A stretch of 64,000 nucleotides of DNA. It comes from Methylocaldum marinum (GTDB lineage Bacteria; Pseudomonadota; Gammaproteobacteria; Methylococcales; Methylococcaceae). Each line of letters starts with the position of its first letter. Position 1 is the first letter of the stretch. The stretch covers positions 1,824,981 through 1,888,980 of the forward strand of contig NZ_AP017928.1 in NCBI RefSeq assembly GCF_003584645.1, in the 5' to 3' direction. Under the pieces are notes generated by a model, which saw only the letters and a program-made list of their open reading frames with translations, ran no database searches and was not told where the DNA came from. Made by a program: the position numbers and the translations under genes. Of the stretch, positions 9,701 through 18,286 are shown piece by piece.

Positions 9701-11163
9701 TCGGCGTCCACGACAACTTTTTCGAACTCGGCGGCAATTCCCTGCTGGTCACGCATCTGGCCGCGAGAATCCAGGCCGCCTTCTCGGTCGAGCTGCCGCT
9801 CGGAATGGTTTTCGAGGTCTCCACCATCGCGGGTCTCGCCGAACGTCTCGACGAGGCCCTGGCGCTGCTACGGCCCGTCCCCCTTCCGGACGAGATCAAG
9901 GCGGATTCCCCGATCACCGGTTTCGATCCGACCGGTATCGAACGGGAACCGCCAGCGCTGCTCGTCAGCGAAGGAACCGATACGCCCGACCTGTCTCGCG
10001 ACCTCTCCCTGCCGGCCCATATCAAGCCGTGGCGCGAATGTGCCCCGGGCGATGCCAAGCGGATCTTCCTGACGGGCGCAACGGGCTTCGTCGGGAGCCA
10101 TCTTCTCGCGAACCTCATGCGCGAGACTGACGCCCACATTGTCTGTCACGTCCGCGCGCCCAGCCGGCAATCGGCACAAGCCCGTCTGAAACAGGCGCTG
10201 GATCGGCGGAAACTTTCCGAAGTTTGGGACGCCCATCGCATCGATGTGCTGACCGGAAATCTCGCCGATCCGAACCTGGGGCTCGACGAAAGCGGAATCG
10301 CCCTGGTGCGGGACGAGTGCGACGCCATCTATCACTGCGGCGCCCAGGTGGATTTCCTGCAGCCATACTCCACTTTGAAGCCGGCCAACGTGGACAGTCT
10401 GGTCACACTGCTCGATTGGACCGCGAACGGACGACCCAAGAGCCTGCACTATATTTCGACCCTGGGCGTGATCGACCCGACGGCCGGTACCGACCCGGTG
10501 TCCGAGGAGTCGGACCTACAATCCTGGCGGGGGCTGGTCGGCGGCTACAATCAGAGCAAGTGGATCGGCGATAGCCTCGCCCGGCAAGCGCAGGCGCGCG
10601 GACTGCCCGTGGCGATCTATCGCCTGGGCTCCGTCACCGGAGATTATGCGCATGCGATCTGCAACGAGACGGATCTGATCTGGCGCCTCTTCCGGATCTG
10701 TGCCGAGCTCGAGGCCGTCCCCGATCTCGATGTGCGGCTGAATATGGCTCCGGCGGACGATGTCGCCCGAGCGATCGTCCGTCTTTCGAGCGCCGATGCG
10801 TCCCGGGGGCGGGTCTACCATCCCATGAGCGGCGAAGCCCTCCACATGAGTGACATTCCTTCGGTCTTCGATCGCTTGGGTCTGCGGCTCGATCTGGTTT
10901 CGCTGGATCACTGGATGGACCGTGCGCGCAACCGACTTGCCGAGTCCTATGACGACGATCTCTCGGCCGTCCTGTCAATCCTGTCGAAATATGACAGCTC
11001 GGCAGCGGCCCCGGAGATCAGGTCGGACGCTACCCGGGCACGGCTGGAAGCGCTTGGCGCTGCGATACGTCCCGTCAGTCAGACGCTTCTCGAACGCTAT
11101 TTGATCAATCTGGAAATCCAAGGCTTACTTGACTTGCCCAGGCCCTGCGAAGCAAGGGCTTAG
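6754..11163 (+). CDS. Single-module NRPS with terminal thioester reductase (C-A-PCP-R)
   Basis: 1469 residues. Condensation domain (about 1-430) has an intact HHIIMDG motif (H138-G144). Adenylation domain (about 455-950) has LKTGAAYLPIDP, YTSGSTGTPKG, NAYGPTEATICA, YRTGDLARW and TANGKLDRKAL. Carrier domain has LGGNSLL with Ser996 for phosphopantetheine. Reductase domain (from about 1100) has the Rossmann motif LTGATGFVGSHLL and catalytic Y1265-x-x-x-K1269. The product should leave as an aldehyde or alcohol rather than by hydrolysis. My hand-read specificity code is D-A-M-L-I-G-A-I-C-K, which I cannot assign. A starter C domain implies an upstream acyl or aminoacyl donor not seen here. A glycosyltransferase follows. 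Confidence 0.93.
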   Translation: MIDKIKNVLPLSAAQTGMWFMQKFSSPDSIFNLAESIEIHGPIDPALFEAALRQAAMEADTVRVRFIEEIDGPRQIVAPSFDGDIPFIDVSTEPDPRAAERWMMAELTRPVDLLTGQLWASALFKVAPDRFLWYHRSHHIIMDGFTGGLFARRVADLYTALVEGRPAPEAGAFGPLSLLIEEEAIYRESERFTRDREYWLGRFGDRPEPLSLASRRSPNIGGLLRQTSHLSSESVDRLQRIAQTAGASLPQIVIAATAAYLYRVTGVEDLVIGLPVTARTNSRLRCVPGMLANAVPLRLAMAPDMSMSELLHQVGREVRQVLRHQRYRYEDLRRDLNLMADNRHLFSMVINIEPFDYDLRFAGHPVTVHNLSNGSVDDLAIFVYDRGDGKGLRIDFDANPALYCAEDLAAHQRRFLRLVDSISRGPGLLVGRIDILDPVERRQVLVDWNDTAHPIPKTTLPAQLEAQASRRPKATALVFDDGVLSYAELNARANRLAHFLIGRGGGPERIVAVALPRSADMIIGLLAVLKTGAAYLPIDPNYPAERIDFICQDAGPACVITNTAIAPGLPEAMPRIILDRTETAEALALAPDTNPGDAERILPLSPHHAAYVIYTSGSTGTPKGVVVPHAGMPNLAEALIEHFGITSESRILQFASFSFDASVMELLMTFPAGAALVVPPPGALVGEILADTLKRHAVSHALIPPAVLAGLPPDCFEDFRTLIVGGDACPPDLIARWSEGRRMINAYGPTEATICATLSQDLSGAVMPSLGRPIRNTRIYVLDRALQPVPAGITGEIYIAGEGLARGYLGRPDLTAERFIADPFGPPGTRMYRTGDLARWRPDGALDFLGRIDHQVKIRGFRIEPGEIEAALVTHPGVAQAVVIACGDRPDDKHLVAYVVPAPGCSPSPSDLHRHLAETLPDYMAPAIFVTLDALPLTANGKLDRKALPAPERQATSDYTAPRTPTEKVLADLWAETFGLERVGVHDNFFELGGNSLLVTHLAARIQAAFSVELPLGMVFEVSTIAGLAERLDEALALLRPVPLPDEIKADSPITGFDPTGIEREPPALLVSEGTDTPDLSRDLSLPAHIKPWRECAPGDAKRIFLTGATGFVGSHLLANLMRETDAHIVCHVRAPSRQSAQARLKQALDRRKLSEVWDAHRIDVLTGNLADPNLGLDESGIALVRDECDAIYHCGAQVDFLQPYSTLKPANVDSLVTLLDWTANGRPKSLHYISTLGVIDPTAGTDPVSEESDLQSWRGLVGGYNQSKWIGDSLARQAQARGLPVAIYRLGSVTGDYAHAICNETDLIWRLFRICAELEAVPDLDVRLNMAPADDVARAIVRLSSADASRGRVYHPMSGEALHMSDIPSVFDRLGLRLDLVSLDHWMDRARNRLAESYDDDLSAVLSILSKYDSSAAAPEIRSDATRARLEALGAAIRPVSQTLLERYLINLEIQGLLDLPRPCEARA

Positions 11164-11206
11164 AGGGGGTACGCGAAGGAATTCGCGACCTACGGGGTGC
11201 TCGGTC

Positions 11207-11403
11207 GTAGGTCGGCAATCCCTTGCCGACAAAGACGCTCGGCCGGGCCGTGACGTCGGGAAGGGATTCCCGACCTACAGGGCGCACGGTCGTAGGTCGG
11301 TAATCCCTTGCCGACGCAGACGCTCGGTCGGGCCGTGACGTCGGGAAGGGATTCCCGACCTACCAGGCGCACAGTCGTAGGTCGGTAATCCCTTGCCGAC
11401 GAA
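11207..11403. repeat. 85-bp tandem repeat with palindromic arms (family A)
   Basis: Units start at 11207, 11292 and 11377, exactly 85 bp apart (two full units and part of a third). Each has an arm GTAGGTCGG(C/T)AATCCCTT followed by GCCGAC and an inverted arm GTCGGGAAGGGATTCCCGAC, so each unit can fold into hairpins. Related copies lie at 23456-23697. It fills the NRPS-glycosyltransferase gap and is not coding. Confidence 0.88.
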
Positions 11404-11453
11404 AGCTGCGCACTAGCTTTCCACTCATCCGCTTACAGAATAGGAGAAACGTG

Positions 11454-12770
11454 ATGGCAAGGTTCCTTATCGCGGCAACGGCCGTACCCGGCCACGTCTT
11501 GCCTTTGCTGGCCGTGAGCCGCCATCTCCGCAGCCGAGGTCACGAGGTCCTGGTGCACACGGGCAGCCTCTTCCGTGAGAGGGCCGAGGCAACCGGCGCC
11601 GCCTTCGTCCCTTTTCGCCGCGAGATCGATCTCGACTATCGGCGGATCGACGAGTATTTCCCGGAGCGCGCCAAGATCCCGCCCGGCCCGGCACGGATGT
11701 TCTTCGGACTGAAGCATCTTTTCGCCGATGCGATACCTCATCAGCATGCCGGGATCCGCGCCATTCTCCACGACTTCCCCGCCGATGCGATCATCGTCGA
11801 CACGATGTTCTGCGGCACCTTTCCGCTTCTGCTCGGACCTCGAGAGGCCCGGCCGCCGGTCGTCTCCCTCGGGATCACGGCCCTGGCCTTGTCCAGCATG
11901 GATACCGCGCCTTTCGGGCTGGTCATGCCGCCGTCCTCCACGCCCGAGGGCCGCAAGCGCAATGAGGCCCTGAACCGCCAAGTGCAGCAGACGGTTTTCG
12001 GCCCCGTGCAACAATACTTCAACGGCATTCTCGCCAAAGGCGGTTCATCGCCCCTGCCCGCCTTCCTGTTCGACAGCATGATCACGCTGCCCGACCTCTA
12101 TCTGCAACTGACTGCCGAGGCATTCGAATATCCGCGCAGCGACCTGCCCCGCAATGTCCGCTTCGTCGGTCCGCTGCTCCCGCCGCCCGGCACCGATTTC
12201 ACGCCGCCGGCCTGGTGGGACGATCTCGACAGGCAGCGCCCGGTGATACTCGTCACCCAGGGCACCCTCGCGAATGACGATCTCGGCCAACTCCTCGCAC
12301 CCACCCTGACCGCGCTGGCAGAGGACGAGGTGACGGTCGTCGCCACGACCGGCGGCCCCCCGATCGAGGCGATACCGGTCGCGCTGCCGGCCAATGCGAG
12401 AGCGGTGACCTTCCTGCCTTTTGACCGGTTGCTGCCGAAAGTCGACGTCTTGGTGACCAACGGCGGCTATGGCGCGGTCAATCATGCCCTCAGCATGGGC
12501 GTCCCGCTCGTGGTCGCCGGAGATAGCGAGGAGAAACCGGAGATTGCCGCCCGAGTCGCATGGACGGGCGCGGGGATCAATCTTCGAACCGGACGCCCCG
12601 CGGCGAAGCAGATCCGCGACGCTGTCCACGCGATACTCACTCAGCCGCAGTTCCGTCACCGGGCGCAAGCCCTACGGGCCGACTTTGCCCGTCACAACGC
12701 ACTCGAGGAAATCGCGACGCTGGTCGAGGCGCTTGCCGCGGGCGGCGACGCCCTGGACGGAATGCGGTGA
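11454..12770 (+). CDS. MGT/UGT-type glycosyltransferase (GT-B fold)
   Basis: About 438 residues. The N-terminal half starts RFLIAATAVPGHVLPLLAVS, the acceptor-domain opening of macrolide-type glycosyltransferases. The C-terminal half has VILVTQGTLANDDL, VTFLPFDRLLPKVDVLVTNG and GYGAVNHALSMGVPLVV, the nucleotide-sugar-binding region (VTNGGYG-x-x-x-x-AL-x-x-GVP). It probably moves a sugar from an NDP-sugar to a small lipophilic acceptor. AGGAGAAAC lies just before GTG-ATG at 11451/11454, and the ATG is preferred. It follows the NRPS-reductase on the same strand, so it may decorate that product, although the repeat block may separate transcription. Confidence 0.88.
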   Translation: MARFLIAATAVPGHVLPLLAVSRHLRSRGHEVLVHTGSLFRERAEATGAAFVPFRREIDLDYRRIDEYFPERAKIPPGPARMFFGLKHLFADAIPHQHAGIRAILHDFPADAIIVDTMFCGTFPLLLGPREARPPVVSLGITALALSSMDTAPFGLVMPPSSTPEGRKRNEALNRQVQQTVFGPVQQYFNGILAKGGSSPLPAFLFDSMITLPDLYLQLTAEAFEYPRSDLPRNVRFVGPLLPPPGTDFTPPAWWDDLDRQRPVILVTQGTLANDDLGQLLAPTLTALAEDEVTVVATTGGPPIEAIPVALPANARAVTFLPFDRLLPKVDVLVTNGGYGAVNHALSMGVPLVVAGDSEEKPEIAARVAWTGAGINLRTGRPAAKQIRDAVHAILTQPQFRHRAQALRADFARHNALEEIATLVEALAAGGDALDGMR

Positions 12771-13209
12771 AGAGGTGCGGCAGCCGACCGCTGATTTGCA
12801 TAGAAACGCCGCATGGATTCGTCCATTCCCACCATCAGTGTCACCGCTTGGGTGAAGCCGCAACGCACTCGATTGCGCGGCCGGCGGACAAATGGGCGGC
12901 GTTGCGCCTTCTTGCGCGAGACGAGCCGGCCGCCCCGTCCGCCGCATGCTCGAGCATGTCCGACAGTCGGCTCTACGGTAACCCGCCTGCCGTCGTGATC
13001 ATCAGTCTCCATTTGTCCCTTCGCCGATCACCGACTACATTAATTCTAGGTTTCCCAGCGGGTCGTATTCGGCGTGCAGCGGCCGGAAGGATGGGCGGTC
13101 CCGCTTCGCCCGCTCGGTTCAAGATGCCATGCGAGTGCACGGAACCTGCCAGGGGTCAATCAAGGAATATCAAACGATTGATAGTTTCACCATTCAATGC
13201 CAACGGAAA
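12771..13209. other. Intergenic stretch without recognisable gene
   Basis: Several overlapping short frames exist in this GC-rich stretch, but none shows a recognisable domain, ribosome-binding site or typical codon pattern. It must hold the kinase promoter, which I could not pick out. Confidence 0.5.
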
Positions 13210-15156
13210 ATGAGCGGTAACATTATTCCCGACCTGGACGACTACACGGTGCTGAACCACCGGATCGAGCCCCTGTGCGGTCCGCAGCCATCCCAAACCG
13301 ACCGTAGGCTCGCGGAGCATTTTTCCCTTTGCGGCACGGTCGGCACGGGCGGAGTGGGCCGGGTACTGCTCGGATTCGACGAGCGCATCGGACGCCAGGT
13401 CGCCATCAAGGAAATGCTCGCGTCGAACGAAGCCCTCGATCCCAGCATCCGCCTGCGTTTCCTGCGCGAGGCCCAGATCACGGGACGCCTGGAGCATCCG
13501 GGCATCGTTCCGGTCTACGACATCGGAACAACCCCGGAAGGTTCGCCTTATTACGTCATGCGTTTCGTGCGCGGACAAACATTGGCCGAAGCGCTTGCCG
13601 CGTGCGATTCGGAGACACCCGAGAAGGGTTTGGCCAAACGTCTGCAATTGCTCGACCGGCTGATCGACGTCTGCGAAGCCATGGCTTACGCCCATTCCAA
13701 GGGCGTGGTGCACCGAGATCTTAAACCGGGCAACATCGTGCTGGGACATTTCGGCGAAACCATCATTCTGGACTGGGGACTCGCCAAGATCGGCACCCAG
13801 GGCGACCTCTTCGGCCCGGCCGTATCGGGGACATCCGCAGTACCCGAATCCGACGATCTTACGCAAGTCGGGGAAATCCTCGGAACCCCCACGTACATGG
13901 CGCCCGAACAAGTGGATAGCCGCTACGGCGAGGTAGACGCGCGCACCGACGTATTCGCCCTCGGCTGCGTGCTCTATCACATCCTGGTCGGACGAGCTCC
14001 GCTCAAGGGCACTTTGTCATCCATCGTCGAACGGCTCAAATCCGAGGCTCCGATGCCCTCCTCCCGGAAGGGGCCGGTTCCCGCCCCACCGGAGCTCACC
14101 GCCATTTGCGACAAGGCTCTGGCAAAAGACAAGCTTCGCCGCTTCCGCGATGCCGCGGACCTGACCGATGAGTTGCGCGCCTACCGCGATGGACGCCTGG
14201 TAAGCACTTATGCCTATTCGCGCGGCGAATTACTGCGCCGCTTCGTCGCTCGCAACAAGGCGGCGCTGTCCGCCGGACTCGCAATGATCTTGGCCATCGC
14301 CATCGGCGCCGGACTCGCGCTCGATTTTGCCCTGGATGCACGGGAAGCGAGGGAACTGGCCATAGCCGAGCGCGGGATAGCGGTTCACGCCCGTCAGCGC
14401 GCCGAGACCGCGCTTTCCGATGTTACCCGCATATCCAACGAAAACCTGACAGCCGCGGTTCAGATCGCGGAAGACATCGCCGAGGCGGTGGCTTCCATAC
14501 GGAACGGCATGGCGCAGCTCGGAGGCTCGAACCCCGATTTCGGCGCCGACGAAAGCGCGGCAGCATCTCTGTCGGCCCGGCATCCCGAGGTAGAGCTTTT
14601 CGCCGCCGCGTCCGGTCCCGGAAACATCACCGTCCTGGCGCCGGCCGAGCGCAGGGAGACCAATCCCGCCGGCGCCTTCCGCTTCGAATACGAACAACTC
14701 GCCGAGGAATCGGCCGAGCCCATGCTGAGCCGCGTGTACGACACACCCGAAGGTTTCGACGCCCTAACCCTGGCGATACCCCTAAAAGGCGGAAGAAATG
14801 TACCGCTGGTCGTTCTGGCACGCCTGAAGCCCGCAGAATTCCTGGGACGATTGTTGCCCGCCGGACTCCAGACGCACGAAAGAGCCGTATGGATCATCCA
14901 GGACGACGGTTTCATCCTGTACGACACCGATGCGGCCGAAATCGGGGAAAACCTGTTCCGCGAACAACGCTTGGACAAAATCCCGGAGTTGCGTCACCTG
15001 GCAAGACAGATCGCCGACCAGGAAGCCGGCATCGGCTATTACCACGGACCGGCCCACGCCGGCGGCCGAGAACCCAGTCACATTGCCGCCTGGCAAACGG
15101 TGTGGCCCACCAAGAATCGCGCGTGGAAGGTGGTGGTGCTCGAGCATTGGCGATAA
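13210..15156 (+). CDS. Membrane Ser/Thr protein kinase with extracytoplasmic domain
   Basis: About 648 residues from the ATG at 13210 (MSGNIIPDL); an in-frame ATG at 13129 would add 27. A eukaryotic-like kinase domain (about 40-310) has glycine loop GTGGVGRV, Lys in QVAIKEML, catalytic VHRDLKPGNIVLG, a DWG variant of DFG (ILDWGLAKIG) and GTPTYMAPEQ. One membrane span lies near 350-375 (LSAGLAMILAIAIGAGLALD), then a coiled-coil linker and a roughly 250-residue periplasmic region ending in VWIIQDDGFILYDTDAAEIG, like single-Cache sensors. It should phosphorylate cytoplasmic proteins in response to an external signal. No partner is evident. Confidence 0.88.
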   Translation: MSGNIIPDLDDYTVLNHRIEPLCGPQPSQTDRRLAEHFSLCGTVGTGGVGRVLLGFDERIGRQVAIKEMLASNEALDPSIRLRFLREAQITGRLEHPGIVPVYDIGTTPEGSPYYVMRFVRGQTLAEALAACDSETPEKGLAKRLQLLDRLIDVCEAMAYAHSKGVVHRDLKPGNIVLGHFGETIILDWGLAKIGTQGDLFGPAVSGTSAVPESDDLTQVGEILGTPTYMAPEQVDSRYGEVDARTDVFALGCVLYHILVGRAPLKGTLSSIVERLKSEAPMPSSRKGPVPAPPELTAICDKALAKDKLRRFRDAADLTDELRAYRDGRLVSTYAYSRGELLRRFVARNKAALSAGLAMILAIAIGAGLALDFALDAREARELAIAERGIAVHARQRAETALSDVTRISNENLTAAVQIAEDIAEAVASIRNGMAQLGGSNPDFGADESAAASLSARHPEVELFAAASGPGNITVLAPAERRETNPAGAFRFEYEQLAEESAEPMLSRVYDTPEGFDALTLAIPLKGGRNVPLVVLARLKPAEFLGRLLPAGLQTHERAVWIIQDDGFILYDTDAAEIGENLFREQRLDKIPELRHLARQIADQEAGIGYYHGPAHAGGREPSHIAAWQTVWPTKNRAWKVVVLEHWR

Positions 15157-15360
15157 GCGCGCCATAGCGGCACGGCCGACCCGGAATTCAAGGCTCGATT
15201 TCCAGATAGCACGGCCGGAATCACCGGCACCCGTCGCGACTCGTCGCCTTGACCGCAGCCCGGACCCGCCCGCCTCCGCGAGCGGAATGCCGTCAAGTGT
15301 CCGCCTCCCGCCTTACGCAAATTTTCGAGGCATCGTCCGGGCGGCCGGCACGCTTCGGTT

Positions 15361-15558
15361 TCAGAATCGGGGTTTATCGGCCACCTTCATCACCATCTTG
15401 TGCTCGGCGACCTGCCGCGAATTCAGAAAATCGCGCATCGCCAGGGCTACCGTACGGATGAGTTCTTCTTTTTGCGGATAGTGATCGATCTGATCCCGGA
15501 CCCACTCGTCCAGTGCAGTTTCGAGAGTAGATTCCTGAAATACCCATACTTTGTTCAT
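15361..15558 (-). CDS. Small hypothetical protein
   Basis: 66 residues beginning MNKVWVFQESTLETALDEWV. It is an acidic helical protein without cysteines, signal peptide or a domain I know. Charge pattern and codon use look genuine. It lies alone on the minus strand between two plus-strand genes. An upstream start would add 13 residues, but the MNKVW start looks natural. Confidence 0.5.
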   Translation of the reverse strand: MNKVWVFQESTLETALDEWVRDQIDHYPQKEELIRTVALAMRDFLNSRQVAEHKMVMKVADKPRF

Positions 15559-15680
15559 CGACTTCGATTCCGATTCGGCACCAAGCCGGCACGCCACTAA
15601 AGTATTGATCGGCAGTAGCGCCCGAGATGGCCGACGTTCATAATTCTTAAATCACAGCATTCTAATCGGAGCGGCACATC

Positions 15681-17186
15681 GTGTTGACCCATCGGACCTC
15701 CGAAATTCAAAACCGGCTCCACAAATTCATCTTCGGATCGCTCGACCAACTGATGGACGAGCGCAGCGCCATGGACGCCGAAGCCGCCGTGCTGGACCTT
15801 TTCCACCGCACGGCGAGAAGCGTGCCGGCTTACCGGGCATTTCTGGCGGCCCGTAAGCTGGTGCCGGAACGCGTCGAATCCTTCGACACATTCCGCCGAC
15901 TTCCGCTGGTCGATAAATCCAATTACATGCACGTTCATGCCCTGGCGGAGCGCTGCCGCGACGGCCGCCTGGTTGAATGCGACCGGGTGGCGGTTTCCTC
16001 GGGCTCGACCGGGAAACCCACCTTATGGCCCAGATCGATCCTGGACGAACTGGATATCGCGCTCCGCTTCGAGCAGATTTTCCGCGACAGCTTCAGGGTA
16101 CATGAACGCAGTACGCTGGCCGTGGTTTGTTTCGCCCTCGGAAATTGGGTTGGCGGTCTGTACACCACGTCCTGCGCCTGGCATCTTGCGGCCAAGGGAT
16201 ATCCGCTAATGGTGGCGACCCCCGGCAATAAAAAGGAAGAAATCTTCCGGGTGATCCGGGAACTCGCACCGTGTTTCGAGCAAACGGTTCTCTTGGGTTA
16301 TCCGCCGTTCATCAAGGATGTGGTCGACGCCGGCCTTGCCGACGGCATTGAATGGGGGCGCTACTCAGTGAAAATGGTCTTCGCCGGCGAGGTGTTCTCC
16401 GAGGAATGGCGAAGCCTGGTCGGCCGGCGGATCGGTTCGAACGCGCCGTGCTACGATTCGGCCTCGCTCTACGGCACGGCGGACGCCGGGGTATTGGGCA
16501 ACGAAACACCCGTAAGCATCGCGATCCGCCGGTTTCTGGCGGATTGCCCCAAGGCGGCCAGGGAACTGTTCGGCGAATCGCGCCTGCCGACCCTGGTCCA
16601 GTACGATCCGATCAGCCGGTTTTTCGAGGTTCACGAGGAAACCCTGGTGGTTTCCGGCGATAACGGGGTACCGCTGATTCGCTACCATATCGCCGACAAG
16701 GGCGGGATCGTCGGCTACCGCGAGATGCGCGACTTTCTGAACGACTGGAACGCGGGTCCGTTGGCCGATTACGGCCTGGACGAAACCACGCCCTGCCGCT
16801 CCCTGCCTTTCGTTTATGTCTTCGGGCGCGCGGATTTCACCGTGTCGTTCTACGGCGCCAATATCTACCCGGAAAACGTGACGGTCGGCCTGGAGCAGCC
16901 GGAGATCATGGCCTGGGCGACGGGAAAGTTCGTGCTTGAAATCATCGAATCGGCGGACGGGGACAAATACCTCGGCGTGACCGCCGAACTTCTGCCCGGC
17001 GCCACGGCGGACGACGGGAAATGCCGGACGCTCGCGGAATCGGTCAAGGCACAGTTGTTGCGCCTCAACAGCGAATTCGCCAACTATATCCCGGTGGAAA
17101 AACAGCTTCCCAAGGTTACGCTGCGTCCGTTCGAAGACCCCGAATATTTTCCGGCGGGCGTCAAACACCGGTATACCCGGCGATGA
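15681..17186 (+). CDS. PaaK-like adenylate-forming enzyme (phenylacetate-CoA ligase family)
   Basis: 501 residues from GTG at 15681. The family activates carboxylic acids as acyl-adenylates, normally then as CoA thioesters. The P-loop-like motif is VAVSSGSTGKPTLWPRS. Later come SLYGTADAGVLGNETP (aromatic-G-T-x-E/D region), VYVFGRADFTVSFYGANIYP (the GR-D hinge motif) and a C-terminal subdomain ending GVKHRYTRR. Some spacing differs from classical PaaK and the substrate is not predictable. Its last about 100 bp overlap antisense with the end of the next gene's frame. Confidence 0.8.
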   Translation: MLTHRTSEIQNRLHKFIFGSLDQLMDERSAMDAEAAVLDLFHRTARSVPAYRAFLAARKLVPERVESFDTFRRLPLVDKSNYMHVHALAERCRDGRLVECDRVAVSSGSTGKPTLWPRSILDELDIALRFEQIFRDSFRVHERSTLAVVCFALGNWVGGLYTTSCAWHLAAKGYPLMVATPGNKKEEIFRVIRELAPCFEQTVLLGYPPFIKDVVDAGLADGIEWGRYSVKMVFAGEVFSEEWRSLVGRRIGSNAPCYDSASLYGTADAGVLGNETPVSIAIRRFLADCPKAARELFGESRLPTLVQYDPISRFFEVHEETLVVSGDNGVPLIRYHIADKGGIVGYREMRDFLNDWNAGPLADYGLDETTPCRSLPFVYVFGRADFTVSFYGANIYPENVTVGLEQPEIMAWATGKFVLEIIESADGDKYLGVTAELLPGATADDGKCRTLAESVKAQLLRLNSEFANYIPVEKQLPKVTLRPFEDPEYFPAGVKHRYTRR

Positions 17187-18286
17187 TGCCGGATTCGCCG
17201 GCCGGACCTTGCCCGGAGATTGTTGCTGATCAGCCAATCCACCAAGAACGCCGGGTAGTTCAGTCCGCGCGGGGCAATCCACAAACCGCCCTGGCCGGTA
17301 TCGTTGGGGACACCGGTGCCGGCAGGCCAGGCGTGGCCCACATCGTGTACGACCAGGAGCGATAGCCGAGAGTCGTTCCCTTTCTTCGCCACCTGGAGCG
17401 TACCCAGACCGTTCTGCACCGATTCCTCGGGACCTAGCGCGCCGGTGCCGTAAATCTCCTGCAGGACTTTCGCATTATCCTCACTCCAGCGGGTGCTCAC
17501 CAGCTTGTATTGCCCGGCGTGCTCCGTATCGGTCGGAGACGGAGCGAACATCGCCTTGGGACCATCCAGGTCCATGTCGCCATACGCTATGTTCGCGATT
17601 TGCGTGGCAAAGTGGGACGCTTTATTAGCGGCCAGCGAGCGACACGTGCGTATGGCATCGCACACGTTGGTCCGGGGAATTGCAGCACCCGGGCTCAATG
17701 CCATGCACTGCGAGCTGCCGACCGAGGGACCGGCTACAGCCCCGACGCCCGCAAACACATCCGGCGCCTTGCACGAGACCGCCAGCGCCATGGCGGCTCC
17801 CGAACTCAGGCCGGCGATATAGACATGCCGGGGATCGACGTTGAGCGCGGTTCGTGCCTTTAGCGTGTCTGCGAGCCGCACCAGTTCTGCGATATGGTGC
17901 CTATTATCACGGGCTTCATGGTAATCCCAGCATTGTTGCAGTGGCGTACCGAAAAACTCGAGTCCAACAAAGGGAACAGCCAATACCACACCGTTGGCTT
18001 CGGCTGCATTCGCAAGGTTTCCGAACGTTTTGAGCTGAGTATGAGTCTGTGCGCAACCGTGCAACACGATCAGCAGGGGATGCTTGCCGTTCGGCAGGGC
18101 ATGAGTCGGCGTATAAATCCAGGTTGGATGGCCCTCGATATCTTCCTCCTCTGTATTCCAGCCCGCTATGGCTGACAGGGCTGAGACAGCCATGCCGAGG
18201 GCAACGAGCAAAACACGCATCTGCCGGGCGAACGGCGACGGCCACGAATTCGGCTTGGAAAAATTCGTAGGGAATGGGGATCTCAT
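17084..18286 (-). CDS. Secreted esterase, LpqC / PHB-depolymerase-like alpha/beta hydrolase
   Basis: About 400 residues. After a 22-residue basic extension the N-terminus has a signal sequence (RVLLVALGMAVSALSAIAG). The hydrolase core has PLLIVLHGCAQTHTQLKTFG (oxyanion region), nucleophile motif GLSSGAAMALAVSC and a late His in VHDVGHAWPAG. Expected substrates are polyhydroxybutyrate-type or feruloyl esters. AGGAGAG lies 7 bases before the ATG at 18286, which I chose over the ATG at 18220 (MRVLLV) that would give a conventional signal peptide. The last about 40 residues (from RARSGRR) overlap the PaaK-like gene antisense and look non-native, so the original stop may have been lost. Confidence 0.82.
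   Translation of the reverse strand: MRSPFPTNFSKPNSWPSPFARQMRVLLVALGMAVSALSAIAGWNTEEEDIEGHPTWIYTPTHALPNGKHPLLIVLHGCAQTHTQLKTFGNLANAAEANGVVLAVPFVGLEFFGTPLQQCWDYHEARDNRHHIAELVRLADTLKARTALNVDPRHVYIAGLSSGAAMALAVSCKAPDVFAGVGAVAGPSVGSSQCMALSPGAAIPRTNVCDAIRTCRSLAANKASHFATQIANIAYGDMDLDGPKAMFAPSPTDTEHAGQYKLVSTRWSEDNAKVLQEIYGTGALGPEESVQNGLGTLQVAKKGNDSRLSLLVVHDVGHAWPAGTGVPNDTGQGGLWIAPRGLNYPAFLVDWLISNNLRARSGRRIRHHRRVYRCLTPAGKYSGSSNGRSVTLGSCFSTGI

Noticed and set aside
7444..9756. Long minus-strand frames opposite the NRPS
   Set aside because: Shadows of the NRPS coding strand with no family resemblance.
11207..11403. Possible CRISPR array
   Set aside because: Only two and a third units, with repeat and 'spacer' both conserved between units and internally palindromic. 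It is a tandem REP-like repeat, and no cas genes are present.
12560..13213. 217-codon plus-strand frame between glycosyltransferase and kinase
   Set aside because: It starts inside the glycosyltransferase in another frame and ends inside the kinase start region; no domain and shadow-like composition.
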